NCBI GenBank assembly: GCA_977017575.1
Contig: CDRNVI010000014.1
Span: 124,001 to 188,000, forward strand
Source of the DNA: Paramoeba atlantica
Taxonomy: Eukaryota; Discosea
Reading direction: 5' to 3'
Length of the DNA: 64,000 nt
Made by a program: the position numbers and the translations under genes. Positions 19,654 to 29,881 of the stretch are shown piece after piece. Positions within the stretch are counted from its first letter, which is position 1. Every line of letters starts with the position of its first letter. The notes beneath the pieces are model-generated. The model saw nothing but the letters and a program-made list of their open reading frames with translations, did no database searches and was not told where the DNA came from.

Positions 19654-20100
19654 TTATGGTTTCGCTTCCAGAAAGCCGAGTCTGCAAACTAATTTGAGGT
19701 CTTCACACAGTCGTCTTAATGGGTGCCCCTCGCTATTTCCAGTCTTCAGACGACCATTCACAACTTCTCCGCTGAACTTTATCCGATCTTCCCTTTCTTC
19801 ATCAAAGCACCCAAGGGTCCCATTCCCACGGGAACGTACTTCTTTCTTGAGCATCCCGTTCATGCGTTCAACAGTGTTGGTGTGTACACCAGTGTTGGGG
19901 TCCACCCAAAATCGTCGATGATTTACTGTCTCATGCCGCAAGTCGTTTCCCAGGGAGCGACTCGCTCGCCAGCAATCAGTGCGCGCCACGGCCCGGCTCC
20001 CAGCAGACAACTCAATGACTTGTGTATTCACCGAACTTTCAATAGAAACTCTAAAGTGTTGTGAAACAATGCATGCACGACATTTGTGAACGTTGTAACT
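19654..20100 (-). pseudogene. Merlin (IS1016/IS1595-type) transposase, internally deleted
   Basis: The C-terminal part reads ETVNHRRFWVDPNTGVHTNT followed by VERM, the conserved end of the IS1595/Merlin DDE domain with its catalytic Glu. Upstream, in the same frame, a zinc-ribbon-like C-R-A-C segment followed by SQHFRVSIES (about 20035-20090) matches the N-terminal knuckle of this family. The domain between, with both catalytic Asp residues, is missing. The terminal repeat GGTCAAAGTGAAGCATTATT lies at 19568, on the 3' side of the gene. The other end was not found. Confidence 0.7.
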
Positions 20101-20479
20101 GCCTATTGTTCTAGAAATGTGTTGAAATGTGTTTTAGAAATGTTGAAACTAAATATTTTCTTCAAAAATGAATAAAAAAATAAATGACAAAAAATTACCA
20201 GTTTTTGAATTTTAGGGTACATTTTTGCCGGAATACTGCCTGATATTATATACGAGCCGATGACTATCACATATTCAAATAGAATACAATAAGGCGAAGC
20301 TCTAAATTAGCCTTGCTAACGTTGGTTTATAAAAACCAGAGAAAGATATTTCAGATACGAGAGAGAAATACAAATTGTAATATAATTATTAATGATGCGC
20401 AAGTTAGGGATTTTACATGTTTTTTCACGATGTTTTTGCACTTTTTTATGAATAGTTTGGGATTTTTTCTCACCTTTTG

Positions 20480-21097
20480 TTAAAAGAACTCCATTTTCTT
20501 TTTGATTACTCCATTACTCGCTGATATTCTTGTGTCTTCAACATTGTAGTACAAATTCTTCAGTGCGCCATCTACATCCAAGTAACCTTCCAATTTTTCG
20601 TTAAAATTCAAATATAATTCCCTCAAGGTTAGCGGGAGAGAAGAAAAATCTGCATAGCCTTCAAATCTGTTGTTACTGATTGACAAGTATTCTAGCCTGG
20701 GCGGGAGAGTACACAGGTTTGGGGTGCCCGTAAATTGGTTGTTAAATAAAGCAATCGTTTGCAATGTTGGAGGCAATTCTTCGAAAGGAAAATTTCCCGA
20801 AAGTTCATTTTTATGAAGATGTAGAGTCACCAATGTCCTGGGCAAATATTTCACATTCAGTTCACCACGAAGTTTTAAACACGACCACCGCAGAGTGATT
20901 ATAGTACCAAATAGATCGCATGCAATATAACCCCATTCACACGCTGGTGTATTCGTACTCCAGGTGGAGGGATGGTTTTCCACATTTTGTATGAGTCGTA
21001 TTAAATTATATTCCACTGGTAGTGAAGCTCCGGTAACCTTACCCGGACGTACAGTCGGTTGTGTGTCCGATGAATGGAGTGTAAGTAGTGGAGGCAT
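20480..21097 (-). CDS. LRR protein, subgroup TGASLPVEY
   Basis: 205 residues. A short N-terminus (MPPLLTLHSSDTQPTV) leads to GKVTGASLPVEYNLIRLIQN and the cap W-S-T-N-T-P-A-C-E-W with a second Cys. Five LRR units follow (F-x-G-x-x-D/N-(F/L)-x-x-LP). Very close to 31316-31939 and to the split gene 29882-31089; the three form a recent subgroup. No membrane anchor. Isolated here between transposons, which suggests it was moved or that elements filled in around it. Confidence 0.85.
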   Translation of the reverse strand: MPPLLTLHSSDTQPTVRPGKVTGASLPVEYNLIRLIQNVENHPSTWSTNTPACEWGYIACDLFGTIITLRWSCLKLRGELNVKYLPRTLVTLHLHKNELSGNFPFEELPPTLQTIALFNNQFTGTPNLCTLPPRLEYLSISNNRFEGYADFSSLPLTLRELYLNFNEKLEGYLDVDGALKNLYYNVEDTRISASNGVIKKKMEFF

Positions 21098-21612
21098 AAA
21101 AATGCTTAGTATTTTATGAGACTTTTTAATACCAGAATGAGGTTAGTATTCGATATGTTTTCCAAATTACGGGAAAAAAACGTTCGAAGTACATGCTCGA
21201 AGACCTAAGAAGTACATCAAAAGGAGGGAAAACACATATAAACACGCTTGCTGCAAACGCCGTATAGTAGAAGTGAAGACCCCGGGAAACATTGAGAGCT
21301 TTGGAATCACTTTAATTAAAAATGCGTGCATTCTCCAACACGAGCGCGTGTCCTACAAAAGTTTGTCAGCGCGAATACGACGCACATCAAAAGCCGAATT
21401 TGAGAAACAAATGTTTCTCAAGTATGGCGGAAATAAGCGTCGACATGCCGTGTGCAATCACTGTGGTATCGTATTCGATGGGCACTACGCACAAATTTAC
21501 TGAGCGCGTATAACGTCAAAATGCAAAATCCTGCATCCAAAAGGAGCAAAGCCTTGCGCTATTGGCCTTACGCTATTAGCCTTACGCGATAAAATTGTTT
21601 TCGTTTTGGATA
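21098..21612. other. Spacer with decayed ORF pieces
   Basis: No gene is called. Two overlapping plus-strand frames (21273-21513) are short and of doubtful composition. Confidence 0.3.
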
Positions 21613-22376
21613 CAGTGGGTGGCACTTGAACCTGGGGGGGTCTAAAAAATTTTGTTGCAAGGCATCGGCGAAGCTAACTTACTGGAGGGTATCATGGTTT
21701 GGATGGGGGTAAGCCTGACACACGGATTCTTCTTTCACGTTTTCCGCTCTCATCATCCAGATGGCCCGAAGTTCACTGTCAACGGTGATGCCTTCCTTGA
21801 TGCCATGCAAAAGAGGGGAGGTTTCTTTCAGTACTTGCGGAGGCACCGCGCGTATGAAGCGATGGACAACGCCCCTGTTCATAACAAGGCACGTGCCAAA
21901 GCCCAAGAGAAAGGGTATACCTGGTTGCAATGGCCAGCGAAGTCCCCGGATCTAAATCCGATTGAGAACCTTTGGTCCATTATGGATGCGACAAAGGACA
22001 ACATTCACCCTCGAAATCGAATTCAATTGCTCGATGCCATCCACGTTGCGTTTCGTAAATTGGAAAACGAGCAAAAGACTGATTGCCTAAACACGCTTCG
22101 TAGCTTTCGAAAGCGTTGTTCCATCTTTGTCCAGAGAAATGGCAAGCACTATGGGTATTAGTGGGCTTTTTTTTAAGGTTAATTGAGTAAAATTAATTAA
22201 AATTTGTAAGTGACAAATCTCATTTGGGAGCCATCTGACGATCTCTACCCCGTGTTCTAATAGTTTTTTGTACTAAGACATGTAACTCTGAGAGAGCTCT
22301 CGAATGCGCTATTATTTTCCAAAATTGGATAGTGTTTCAAATTTTAGACCCCCCCAGGTGCAAGTGCCACCCCCTG
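21613..22376 (+). mobile_element. Deleted Tc1/mariner-like element, TA-flanked
   Basis: Inverted ends (CAGTGGGTGGCACTTGAACC; right-end complement CAGGGGGTGGCACTTGCACC) extend through GGGGGGGTCTAAAA. TA flanks both sides (21611-21612, 22377-22378). At 764 bp it keeps only the 3' half of the transposase gene. Confidence 0.82.
21652..22161 (+). pseudogene. Tc1/mariner-like transposase, C-terminal half
   Basis: It reads EGIMVWMGVS, then YEAMDNAPVH (second catalytic Asp) and WPAKSPDLNPIENLWSIMD (catalytic Glu), ending in the typical GKHYGY. By my count 32 residues separate these Asp and Glu, fewer than the 34 of Tc1. The helix-turn-helix region and first Asp are absent, and the reading frame enters directly from the left terminal repeat. 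Cannot be active alone. Confidence 0.85.
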
Positions 22377-22429
22377 TATGTTCCTGTAATACTATAGTTT
22401 CCACTATAACTTAATTCACATATAACATA

Positions 22430-23150
22430 GAGGGGTGGGCACGAAAATGTGGGGGGGGTCAAAATTTCTATAACGTGGACAATTTTGGAAAGTAGCACCG
22501 CATTCGAGAGCTCTCGCAGAGTTACGTGTCATGTGATAGTGCGTTTCCCGTATTTTTAAAGTTTTAAAAAAATTACAAAAAATCTTGATTTTTCAAAGTG
22601 CAAAATTCTGCAGTTAGGCCACTTTTTCGCTTTTTCTTCTTCTTTCCCTCCTCCTTTTTATTCGATGGGCCAGAAAAGAGCATACGTGACATGGGCTGTT
22701 ACAGCTCTTGTGGACAAATAAAAGCCTCTCATAGTATCTTCCAAGTAAAGAAATATGGGAAAACTGATTCTTTTTCCGCCTCCGCACGCCAAGCAGGTTG
22801 TCCTGAGAAAATCGGTGGGAATTACATGTTGCACTACATTCAGACTTTGAATTATTAAAAGGAGAACAACATGGCGTGTTCTTAAATGCTTTACGGAGCA
22901 TGCCTAGGCGAATTATGATTGTACTTGAAAAAAATGAGGATCTTGGCGGATATTATTCCGTTTTTAAATTTTTTGAAGTTGCAGTCGTCACTTTTGTCCC
23001 CTTTGGCATAGGGACCTACCCCCCTGGATACGGGAAACGCATTATCACATGACAAGTAACTCTGTGAGAGCTCTCGAATGCGGTGCTATTTACCAAAGTT
23101 GGCCAAGTCATACGAATTTTGACTCCCCCACATTTTCGTGCCCATCCCTG
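22430..23150. mobile_element. Long-TIR non-autonomous element, TA-flanked
   Basis: Arms of about 130 bp (22430-22560 and about 23020-23150) are inverted copies. They share GGGCACGAAAATGTGGGGG, GAGAGCTCTCGAATGC and CGGGAAACGC blocks. TA lies at 22428-22429 and 23151-23152. The core of about 460 bp has no transposase. The left base is G where the other end has C. The subterminal GAGAGCTCTC block is shared with the elements on both sides, so all three belong to one superfamily. Confidence 0.75.
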
Positions 23151-23258
23151 TATACTATCCCCCCCTATTTAATAGGGCTACACGTGCCCCCCCTTAATAG
23201 GGCTATTTTGTCTAAAAGGTCAAACATTTTTCTAGGATGGGTATTTTTTTTGTGAAAT

Positions 23259-23275
23259 CCGCCGCGAAGCGGCGG
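23259..23275. repeat. GC palindrome
   Basis: CCGCCGCGAAGCGGCGG, related to the palindromes inside MITE M1 and the 17990 element. It lies just upstream of the pogo-like transposase. Confidence 0.6.
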
Positions 23276-23382
23276 CTTTTTTTTTCCGGTGCATAGCTAT
23301 ACGAGTGTAAAAATTTGTATAAAAAAGCAGCAATACCTTCGTTTAGGAATTATAGAAAACTTCTCCTGAAAATTATTGCCCC

Positions 23383-24323
23383 ATGAATTTTCGGGAGGAT
23401 TTGGTGCCACGTGGACCGTTAAGCAACTGGATTGTTTCGCGTACTCCAGTGGCTCGTGTATCACGTTTAGTCGGAACTTTTGCTTCCGGACAAGAGCCTG
23501 GCATCTCTCTCCCTGAGAATTCTCTTTCAGCACGTCCCTCTCCCCTTCCCTTTGTTCCCCCATCAACACGCCGCAGAAAGCACTTGTCGGTGCAAGACAA
23601 GTTGTCCGTGTGTCGTTCTTCGTCTTCCGTATCAAAACTTGCGAAGGCGTATAGTGTTGCCGAGAAGACCGTACGGAAAATAAAGCGGGTGGGAGAAAAA
23701 GAATACCAATCAAGAATGAATCGTGGAGGTCGCAACAGGAAGCGTGAGCGAGCTTTCAATAGCTCGCGACAAGATTCTATGACAAAGGTTCATGAAACCC
23801 TTCTCGGTTTGTTGAATGGTCATAGCCCTATCACTCGTGATAGGGTGCTCCAGTTGCTGGGTGAACATGGAGCATTTTGGGAAGGACTGAGTGAAAAGGC
23901 GAAAGAAAGAGCGTATAAGCACTTTCGTTACGTGTTTGGATGGACTTGGCGAACGTTTGGAAAAACTCAAGCGATCACACCGTCAGATATTGATCAACGC
24001 ATAAGACGATGGTCGCATCATCTGTACTCGCAGCACGATGTTCGACAGTACAGCTACGTTATTTTCGGAGATGAAACAAGCGTTAGCGTCGACGGCGAAC
24101 TGAAGGGGAAAACTTTTTGTCGCCAGTGGGCGCGACTTCAGTCAAAGTCGTTCGTACGAACGAAAAGCAAACAGTGACTATTTTTCTTGCCGCCTTATTT
24201 TCCGTCAAGGAGAAGGAGGTGTATCCTCTTCCCCCATGTATCATTTTTGAATCGAGCTCCAAGGATACTGCAGATTCGAGAATCTTAAAGGAGACGGGAG
24301 GGATAAGACGGGAGGGATCTTAA
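23383..24323 (+). pseudogene. DDE transposase (pogo/Tigger- or Tc1-like), frameshifted and truncated
   Basis: 23383-24177 (264 codons) has a helix-turn-helix region (LSVQDKLSVCRSSSSVSKLA then EKTVRKIKR), a second helical block, and YVIFGDETSVSVDGE with the first catalytic Asp. The frame breaks near 24120. The overlapping frame 24117-24323 carries on with TSVKVVRTNEKQTVTIFLAA and PLPPCIIFESSSK, as in pogo/CENP-B-type enzymes. The second Asp and the third acidic residue are gone. A right terminal repeat ending CGCACCCCTG lies at 24680 before TA; the left one was not found. Confidence 0.7.
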
Positions 24324-24680
24324 AGGAGGGGTCTTTCCTTAAATTGAACCCACTCTTTAAAAGACCCACTCTGCAACGGTTCAGAAAACGTTGAAGAGTT
24401 TCAGGAAGCGTTGTGAAATTGTTATTAGTCGGAACGGGGGGCACTGTGGTTACTAATTGTCTTTTGCAATCCAAATTACAGAAATTATTGACACCACTAA
24501 AGTATTGCAATATGTGTTTTTGACCCTTACATGAAAGGGGGGTACCCCCCAAACCCCGGAAGCTACCTATCCTAAAACATACAACTCTGTGAGAGCTATC
24601 CAATGCGCTATTATTTTCCAAAATTGGACAACTTTTACGAATTTTAGACCCCCCCCCCCACCTTTAGATTCGCACCCCTG

Positions 24681-25084
24681 TATGCCGTTCCTTCGACGTT
24701 GGTACATCTAAGCGCAACGCATGACGCTTCCGCCAAGATGATCGTGAAGTGGTTGCATTCTTTGAAAGTCGTTTGAAGTGATTGAATTTCAGAAGTTTTC
24801 CGTCATTAAATGTTGAGACGAGCGCACGAATGTTCTTTGTGGGAGAATTTCGCGCTTTGGATCTGTTGAGTCAAGAGTCATTTTACTGTATTTGCTAAAG
24901 GATAAGATATTGATTAGGAGATGGAGAGTATAACTGCCCTTTAAACAAAAAGGAAATGTACTTCATGTCCTTTCCCTAGCAATGAAAATTTGCATGGTAG
25001 ATCACAATTTGTTTCGGAAGGCGGGTTCGTGCGGGTCTATGGACCCAGGTCCGGACCCGCGAAAGATATAATCATTGATCGGAA
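24681..25084. other. Spacer, no gene
   Basis: AT-rich; a GGTCCGGACC-type palindrome at about 25041-25068 precedes the 3' end of the PPR gene. Confidence 0.35.
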
Positions 25085-28000
25085 CTAAACTATATCACAA
25101 TTCAATTCACGTGTTTTTAATTCCTTTTCCAAACGTGAAACATTTTTCCCCTGTACAAAACCGCAAAAAAGCCCTGCGCGCGAGCCGAGTCGGCTTAAAC
25201 TTTGTGTCACTCGCAGCACGCTTTCCAGCGTGGTTCGCGGAGCTCCTGCTTGAAAAGCAGATCGTAGAATCATCTCCTCCTGAAGCGTCAGACACCAAAC
25301 TTGCGGGGCATGCCGGAGCAGCGTACACAACATTTGTTCTATGGGAAGAGGAAATCCAGCATGAGTATTTCCTCGCGAACCGTATGAGGAAGCCGGGCAA
25401 TGCAAATTATGGCTTCCTTGAAACTTACGTGCCAACTCGGCCAAAACAGTATAGGGTAAAATTAAAATATCGTACAAACCCGCCGAAGGGGAAGTCCCTG
25501 TACTACGGCTGGTAGATCTTCTTCGAAACAACGTGCGATAGCTTTCCACGGGCGAACCACGATACGAGGGGTTACTACTGCTCATACCCCTCTCCGTATC
25601 GTTGTTTCCTGCTTTCTGTGTCAAGTTGGTATGGGCCTCGGGGCGATTCTCACCATACATAAACATTCGAGCTGCCTGTGTGCTCTCTAATGCTAAAGGC
25701 GTAAGCACGAGAGCTCGACCCACTAATTGGGGTGAACGTTGTAGAGGCAACGCAACACGGAAATATTCGCCTACAGAGTCGGTATCATTTTTTGCACTCA
25801 AAGAGGTATTCCTCGAATCTTGCTGCATTCCCCAAGGTTGTTCTTTCATCAAATGAGAAACACTGGACAAGACACCGGTTTCCCCGAAATAGAGCTCCCA
25901 GATCGTTTGTTCCGCCAATCGTACCCAGCTCTCCTCATCAGAGGGTAAATAAAACACGGGCAGCGTACGCAAAGACTTTGCGACACATTGTTCCGCATAG
26001 GCGCCCGATTTTGTATTCCCAATTTTGGTATTTCGCAGCATTTCGAACGGTTGCACACACTTTTGAACCCCATAACCATCACCCCCTTTTGTTGTTGGAT
26101 GCAACGCCACGGTACCACAACTCTCAAACACATGGGAGAGTGCCAATCGTAGCCCCTGATCGCCTTGCTTTACCCTATTCGCTACCCGGGGGTAGTTCTC
26201 CAACCACTCCACCATCGCGTCCACCCCTGAAACAGCCCCACAAAGCCCCGCATAGGCCCCCAACACCGCCATCGTGGTGGTTTTACTCCCCATCGCCACA
26301 CCCCTTTCTCTCATCTCCCCCAGCACCGCCTGGATCGCCACCCACTGCGCACTCCCGGGATTGTCCATCCCCTCAAACGGGTTCACGATGGAGCGACAAA
26401 ACCTTCGGGCCGACGATGGTCGCCCCGCGCATTTCCCCAACACATAGGGGTAAACCGACAACGGCACCATTATCCCTTGTTGTCGTAACACCCGCAGTAC
26501 CGCAATCCCATCCCCCACGTACCCCCCATTTACCAGGGCGAGTACGTGAGAGGCGTAGGCTCGAGGGGACAATCGAACATTTGCTGTGATTCCCATGTTC
26601 TCTTTACCATAAGAGTTTACAGAGCTTTCCTCATTCTCTTTATCACTAAAGTTCAAAGAGAATCCCTCTTTTTCTTTATTCTTAATGTTTAAAGAGTTTC
26701 CCTCTTTTTCTTTATCAATAAAGTTCAAAGAGCTTTCCTCTTTTTCTTTATGACCAAAGTCTAAAGCGTTTCCCCTTTTATCTTTATTACGACAAGCGTT
26801 CAAACGCTCCTCCTTTACCTTCTCCTGGGCTTCCACAAAGAAGCTGTGTTGCTGGTGGACGTCCCCGAGGCTCGCTGCGGTATGCATGAGGGACTCATAC
26901 ATCGCAGCGGTAATGGGGAGGTGGAGCTCATCCCGGGCTTGCCGGTATAAGGCCGTCGCGAGGGAGAGACGGTGGGGGTAGTCGGTGGATTGGGAACAGG
27001 CGAAGAGGAGAGCGGAGAGGAGAGGGGGGGTCATGGTTGTTATGCCTCTGTTTGTGGTTGTTTTCGTAAGATTTGTGGTTGTTTTCGCACTATTTGTGGT
27101 TGTTTTCGCACTATTTGTTGTTATTTTCGTAATATTTATTGTTTTCACATCTGTTTTCGTCATCAAATTTGAGGAGGAAGATGCAGGAGTGGAAGAAGAA
27201 GACAAGGCGCAAAGCTCTGTGTTTTGGGGTTGTGGATGTGTCATCCCCTCATCAGACGACACCCCGGCATTAGGTTCGTCTACCACCGGTATTTCAACCC
27301 CTTTTTCAATCAGCTCGAGCACAAATTTAAGCTCACTCTCCCGTCGTACGGTGGTACACAGGGAGGTGAGGATGGACTCCGTGAGGGGACCGGGGTACCA
27401 GTATAAAACCTGGGCGGCGGTCGCGAACGGCTCGTCGGTGTTTGCACATAACACAATCGAGCTCGCGACCATCTCACTGGTGACAAGGCCAGGGTGGGTC
27501 TCCAGCGCTTGTTGTAGCGCGGAGAGGTTTCCAAACACACTGGAGGTTCGTTGCAGGTAGGCGTACTGCACCGGGAAGGTGGCTTGAAGAGAGGGAGGGA
27601 GACAGGACCAGAGTTGGTCCGGGGTGTCATCGAGGGTGGTCTCGGTATCGGATTCGGAGGGGTCGAAGTTCGTTATGGGGTCGGTCCATAATTGCTGTAG
27701 TTTCGATGGAGTTGTGTTATCGGAGGTCTCGGAGTTGGGGAAGGATTCGGTAGGAACTTTCTCAGGTAACTCTAGGGCGTAGAGCGCCTCTTGTTGTGTG
27801 AGCTCTATTCCGGCATTTTGTACGTCACGTACGACTTGCACAATGCACCCAGGGGCATAGGGAGCGCTTCGAAGTTCCTGTAAAAGATTCGGGGCTTGGC
27901 CCTTTCGTCCGGTCTTTCGAATTTGATCAAGGAGACTGGAGTAGGCACACGAGTCAGTCGGCCGATAGACGGAAAAAGACAGTGCTGTCTCTGTATTCCC

Positions 28001-28306
28001 TTTCTTGTGATCTGTTGTATCTTCAGAAGATGCAAAGTCACTTTCCTTGAAGGTACTGCTTTTTTGATATTTAACTTGAACAGGAGATGGGTGACGTACC
28101 GGACGTGAACCACCGCTTGCATTATCTTTACCACGTTGAAAGGAGAGTCCAACATGCATACTTCGCCTAGTCGACAAAAATGAATCGCGTTGAGACGTGA
28201 TTACCCTGTGAAGTGAACTAAGTGATTCAATAAAAAAATCTTGGTAATCTTTTTCAGCCTGATTTAGAAAACAGTTGGCGCGGTTGTACAGAAAACGCGG
28301 AATCAT
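25085..28306 (-). CDS. Large PPR-type protein, probably mitochondrial
   Basis: 1,073 residues. PPR-like helical hairpins are recognisable around residues 440-480 (ALYRQARDELHLPITAAMYE), 590-640 (SHVLALVNGGYVGDGIAVLR) and 690-740. The N-terminus is rich in Arg, Ser and hydrophobics with few acidic residues, compatible with a mitochondrial presequence. Two tandem arrays sit in linkers: a Thr/Asn/Ala/Lys 7-residue repeat (about 393-421) and a 17-residue KEKE-S-L-N repeat (about 506-562). The C-terminal 250 residues contain VLTPLALES and YDILILPYTVLAELARKFQ, which faintly recall a PIN-like nuclease fold seen after PPRs in some mitochondrial RNA-processing proteins. That last point is weak. Likely role: organellar RNA binding or processing. 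Confidence 0.7.
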   Translation of the reverse strand: MIPRFLYNRANCFLNQAEKDYQDFFIESLSSLHRVITSQRDSFLSTRRSMHVGLSFQRGKDNASGGSRPVRHPSPVQVKYQKSSTFKESDFASSEDTTDHKKGNTETALSFSVYRPTDSCAYSSLLDQIRKTGRKGQAPNLLQELRSAPYAPGCIVQVVRDVQNAGIELTQQEALYALELPEKVPTESFPNSETSDNTTPSKLQQLWTDPITNFDPSESDTETTLDDTPDQLWSCLPPSLQATFPVQYAYLQRTSSVFGNLSALQQALETHPGLVTSEMVASSIVLCANTDEPFATAAQVLYWYPGPLTESILTSLCTTVRRESELKFVLELIEKGVEIPVVDEPNAGVSSDEGMTHPQPQNTELCALSSSSTPASSSSNLMTKTDVKTINITKITTNSAKTTTNSAKTTTNLTKTTTNRGITTMTPPLLSALLFACSQSTDYPHRLSLATALYRQARDELHLPITAAMYESLMHTAASLGDVHQQHSFFVEAQEKVKEERLNACRNKDKRGNALDFGHKEKEESSLNFIDKEKEGNSLNIKNKEKEGFSLNFSDKENEESSVNSYGKENMGITANVRLSPRAYASHVLALVNGGYVGDGIAVLRVLRQQGIMVPLSVYPYVLGKCAGRPSSARRFCRSIVNPFEGMDNPGSAQWVAIQAVLGEMRERGVAMGSKTTTMAVLGAYAGLCGAVSGVDAMVEWLENYPRVANRVKQGDQGLRLALSHVFESCGTVALHPTTKGGDGYGVQKCVQPFEMLRNTKIGNTKSGAYAEQCVAKSLRTLPVFYLPSDEESWVRLAEQTIWELYFGETGVLSSVSHLMKEQPWGMQQDSRNTSLSAKNDTDSVGEYFRVALPLQRSPQLVGRALVLTPLALESTQAARMFMYGENRPEAHTNLTQKAGNNDTERGMSSSNPSYRGSPVESYRTLFRRRSTSRSTGTSPSAGLYDILILPYTVLAELARKFQGSHNLHCPASSYGSRGNTHAGFPLPIEQMLCTLLRHAPQVWCLTLQEEMILRSAFQAGAPRTTLESVLRVTQSLSRLGSRAGLFCGFVQGKNVSRLEKELKTRELNCDIV
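26622..26790 (-). repeat. 51-bp coding tandem repeat in the PPR gene
   Basis: Four imperfect units encode a Lys/Glu-rich 17-residue motif in frame. They look like a length-variable linker. Confidence 0.8.
27040..27130 (-). repeat. 21-bp coding tandem repeat in the PPR gene
   Basis: About four copies of a 21-bp unit encoding a T-T-T-N-x-(A/T)-K type heptad. Confidence 0.75.
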
Positions 28307-28565
28307 GAGGTGAGAGTAATCATAAATTAAGAAAATAACCTAAGTTTTCATGTTTCTCCTTTCCAGTACAACTTTAGAGCGCAATTTCTTGCTTTTAATC
28401 CCGTCTTTATTCTTATTTTATCTTTGCATAAAGGTGTACACAAGCTCATCGCCCTCGAAGGAGCCCTCTTTTGTATTGTTGTGATTTCCTCTTGAAGGTG
28501 CATATCAAGTGTTTATAAACACTCATGCCCTATAGCGGAGGGCAAAGATTCCAGCACCACATAAA

Positions 28566-29468
28566 TTACGAGAATAAATCACAACGGAATATTCTAGGAA
28601 GCTGGTAATCTAACCTTACATTACTTGATTCAAAGTGTAACGGTAAGAATTTACTAAAAAAGTTGTGCGATAGATTAATTTTGCATTTAACGGGGAGCCG
28701 ACGTAAGTCCGCGCACCCACTCAACTGATTGTAACTTACATCCAGACTACGCATATTTTCCGGGAGATACATAAAATCCACCACCCCTCTCGAGGGGGTG
28801 CGCAAAAAATTACCTCTCAACCACAGCATCTGCAACGCCCACGGAAGCTTCCCCAGCCTCAACTCCCCTTGAAACTTATTTTTTGTGAGATCCAATACCT
28901 CCAACTGCGGAGGCAACGCTTCCAACGCTAACTCCCCTTGCAGGGCGTTATCCGACAAATACAACGCCTTCAACCCCAAAGGCAAACTGGTCATCCGCAA
29001 CCCCCCCGTAAACCGCTGTTTGGTGAAATCAACCACCTCACAGAGCGGGGAGAGATGCTGCAGTGCGAGGGGTCCGGTTAATTTAGGAAACCGAATCCCC
29101 GAGGTTCGATTTTCCGCCTCCTTCGGTATGAAATCCTGCGGGAGAAAGACCCGGGTGACACTCCGTGGCAGAGCGGACCAGACCAAACTCCCGTGCCAGT
29201 TACGTCCGGAGAGCACCCGCACGTTTCCCTCGGGGTCACACTGGATCCCCTCCCAGGAGCACAGCGGGGTTTGCAGGTTCCAGTTGTCGGGGCGGTTGCG
29301 TACGTGCTGGGCGAAGCCAAGCAGTTGAGTCGCCTCGTGTGGTGTGGGGTCGAGGTGGGGAGAAGAGCGTAGGGGCCGGAGAGGGACCTCGGAGGAGAGG
29401 AGGGGAAGGGAGGGGGAGAGGAGAGGGGAGAGGAGGAGGAGGAAAATGAGCCGGAAGGGCGGGAACAT
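28566..29468 (-). CDS. Secreted-type LRR protein
   Basis: Start chosen at ATG 29468 because it opens on a strong signal peptide (MFPPFRLIFLLLLSPLLSPS). An upstream ATG at 29708 would add 80 odd residues. About 300 residues: signal, then the cap (W-N-L-Q-T-P-L-C-S-W-E-G-I-Q-C), then about seven LRR units, several perfectly phased (ELALEALPPQLEVLDLTKNK). The C-terminus is hydrophobic and basic, without a clear anchor. The best evidence in the window that this LRR family enters the secretory path. Confidence 0.85.
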   Translation of the reverse strand: MFPPFRLIFLLLLSPLLSPSLPLLSSEVPLRPLRSSPHLDPTPHEATQLLGFAQHVRNRPDNWNLQTPLCSWEGIQCDPEGNVRVLSGRNWHGSLVWSALPRSVTRVFLPQDFIPKEAENRTSGIRFPKLTGPLALQHLSPLCEVVDFTKQRFTGGLRMTSLPLGLKALYLSDNALQGELALEALPPQLEVLDLTKNKFQGELRLGKLPWALQMLWLRGNFLRTPSRGVVDFMYLPENMRSLDVSYNQLSGCADLRRLPVKCKINLSHNFFSKFLPLHFESSNVRLDYQLPRIFRCDLFS

Positions 29469-29683
29469 GGAGGAAAAAAGGGGAGGGGGAGGAGGGGGAA
29501 AAACGAGAAGGAAAAGAAGATTAAATGGTCTGAGAAAAGGGTGAAATAAGAAATGGTGCAAAGCAAAAGCATGAATGAGTTTTTTAAAATGAGGAAGTAC
29601 CGCTCCATACATGGAATTATAAAGGAACCTTTTTGAAAAACCTTTTTGTAGAAAGTGGAAGGTCAAGTTTTTTATAAACAATA

Positions 29684-29846
29684 CTGTACCCCGGTAGTTA
29701 CCAGCCACTACTTTTCGTGAAAAGGTGAGAGCATGGAATTACATAAACGGTATCTTTATGGCCTAGAAAAATTTCTTTCTACCGCAATGAGGTACTATAC
29801 TGTATGCTGAAGACATGCATCTACGGATATAAAACGGCCCAAACAT
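29684..29846 (+). repeat. Truncated relative of the 4378 element
   Basis: It starts CTGTACCCCGGTAGTTACCA after TA and shares AACGGTATCTTTAT, CTTTCTACC and GCTGAAGACATGC with 4500-4610. It has no right end and abuts the 3' end of the split LRR gene. Confidence 0.65.
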
Positions 29847-29881
29847 TTATAATGGACACGAAAAAGTTAGTTTTGGTTTTC

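Noticed and set aside
19560-20040. GAACTTTC at 19560 and 20033 as an 8-bp target duplication of the Merlin fossil
   Set aside because: The transposase reading (zinc-ribbon part) continues beyond 20040, so the element does not end there; the match is probably chance.
25732-27560. Long plus-strand ORFs (285 and 191 codons) antisense to the PPR gene
   Set aside because: Shadow frames of a strongly coding minus strand; Pro/His/Arg-biased, with no domain.
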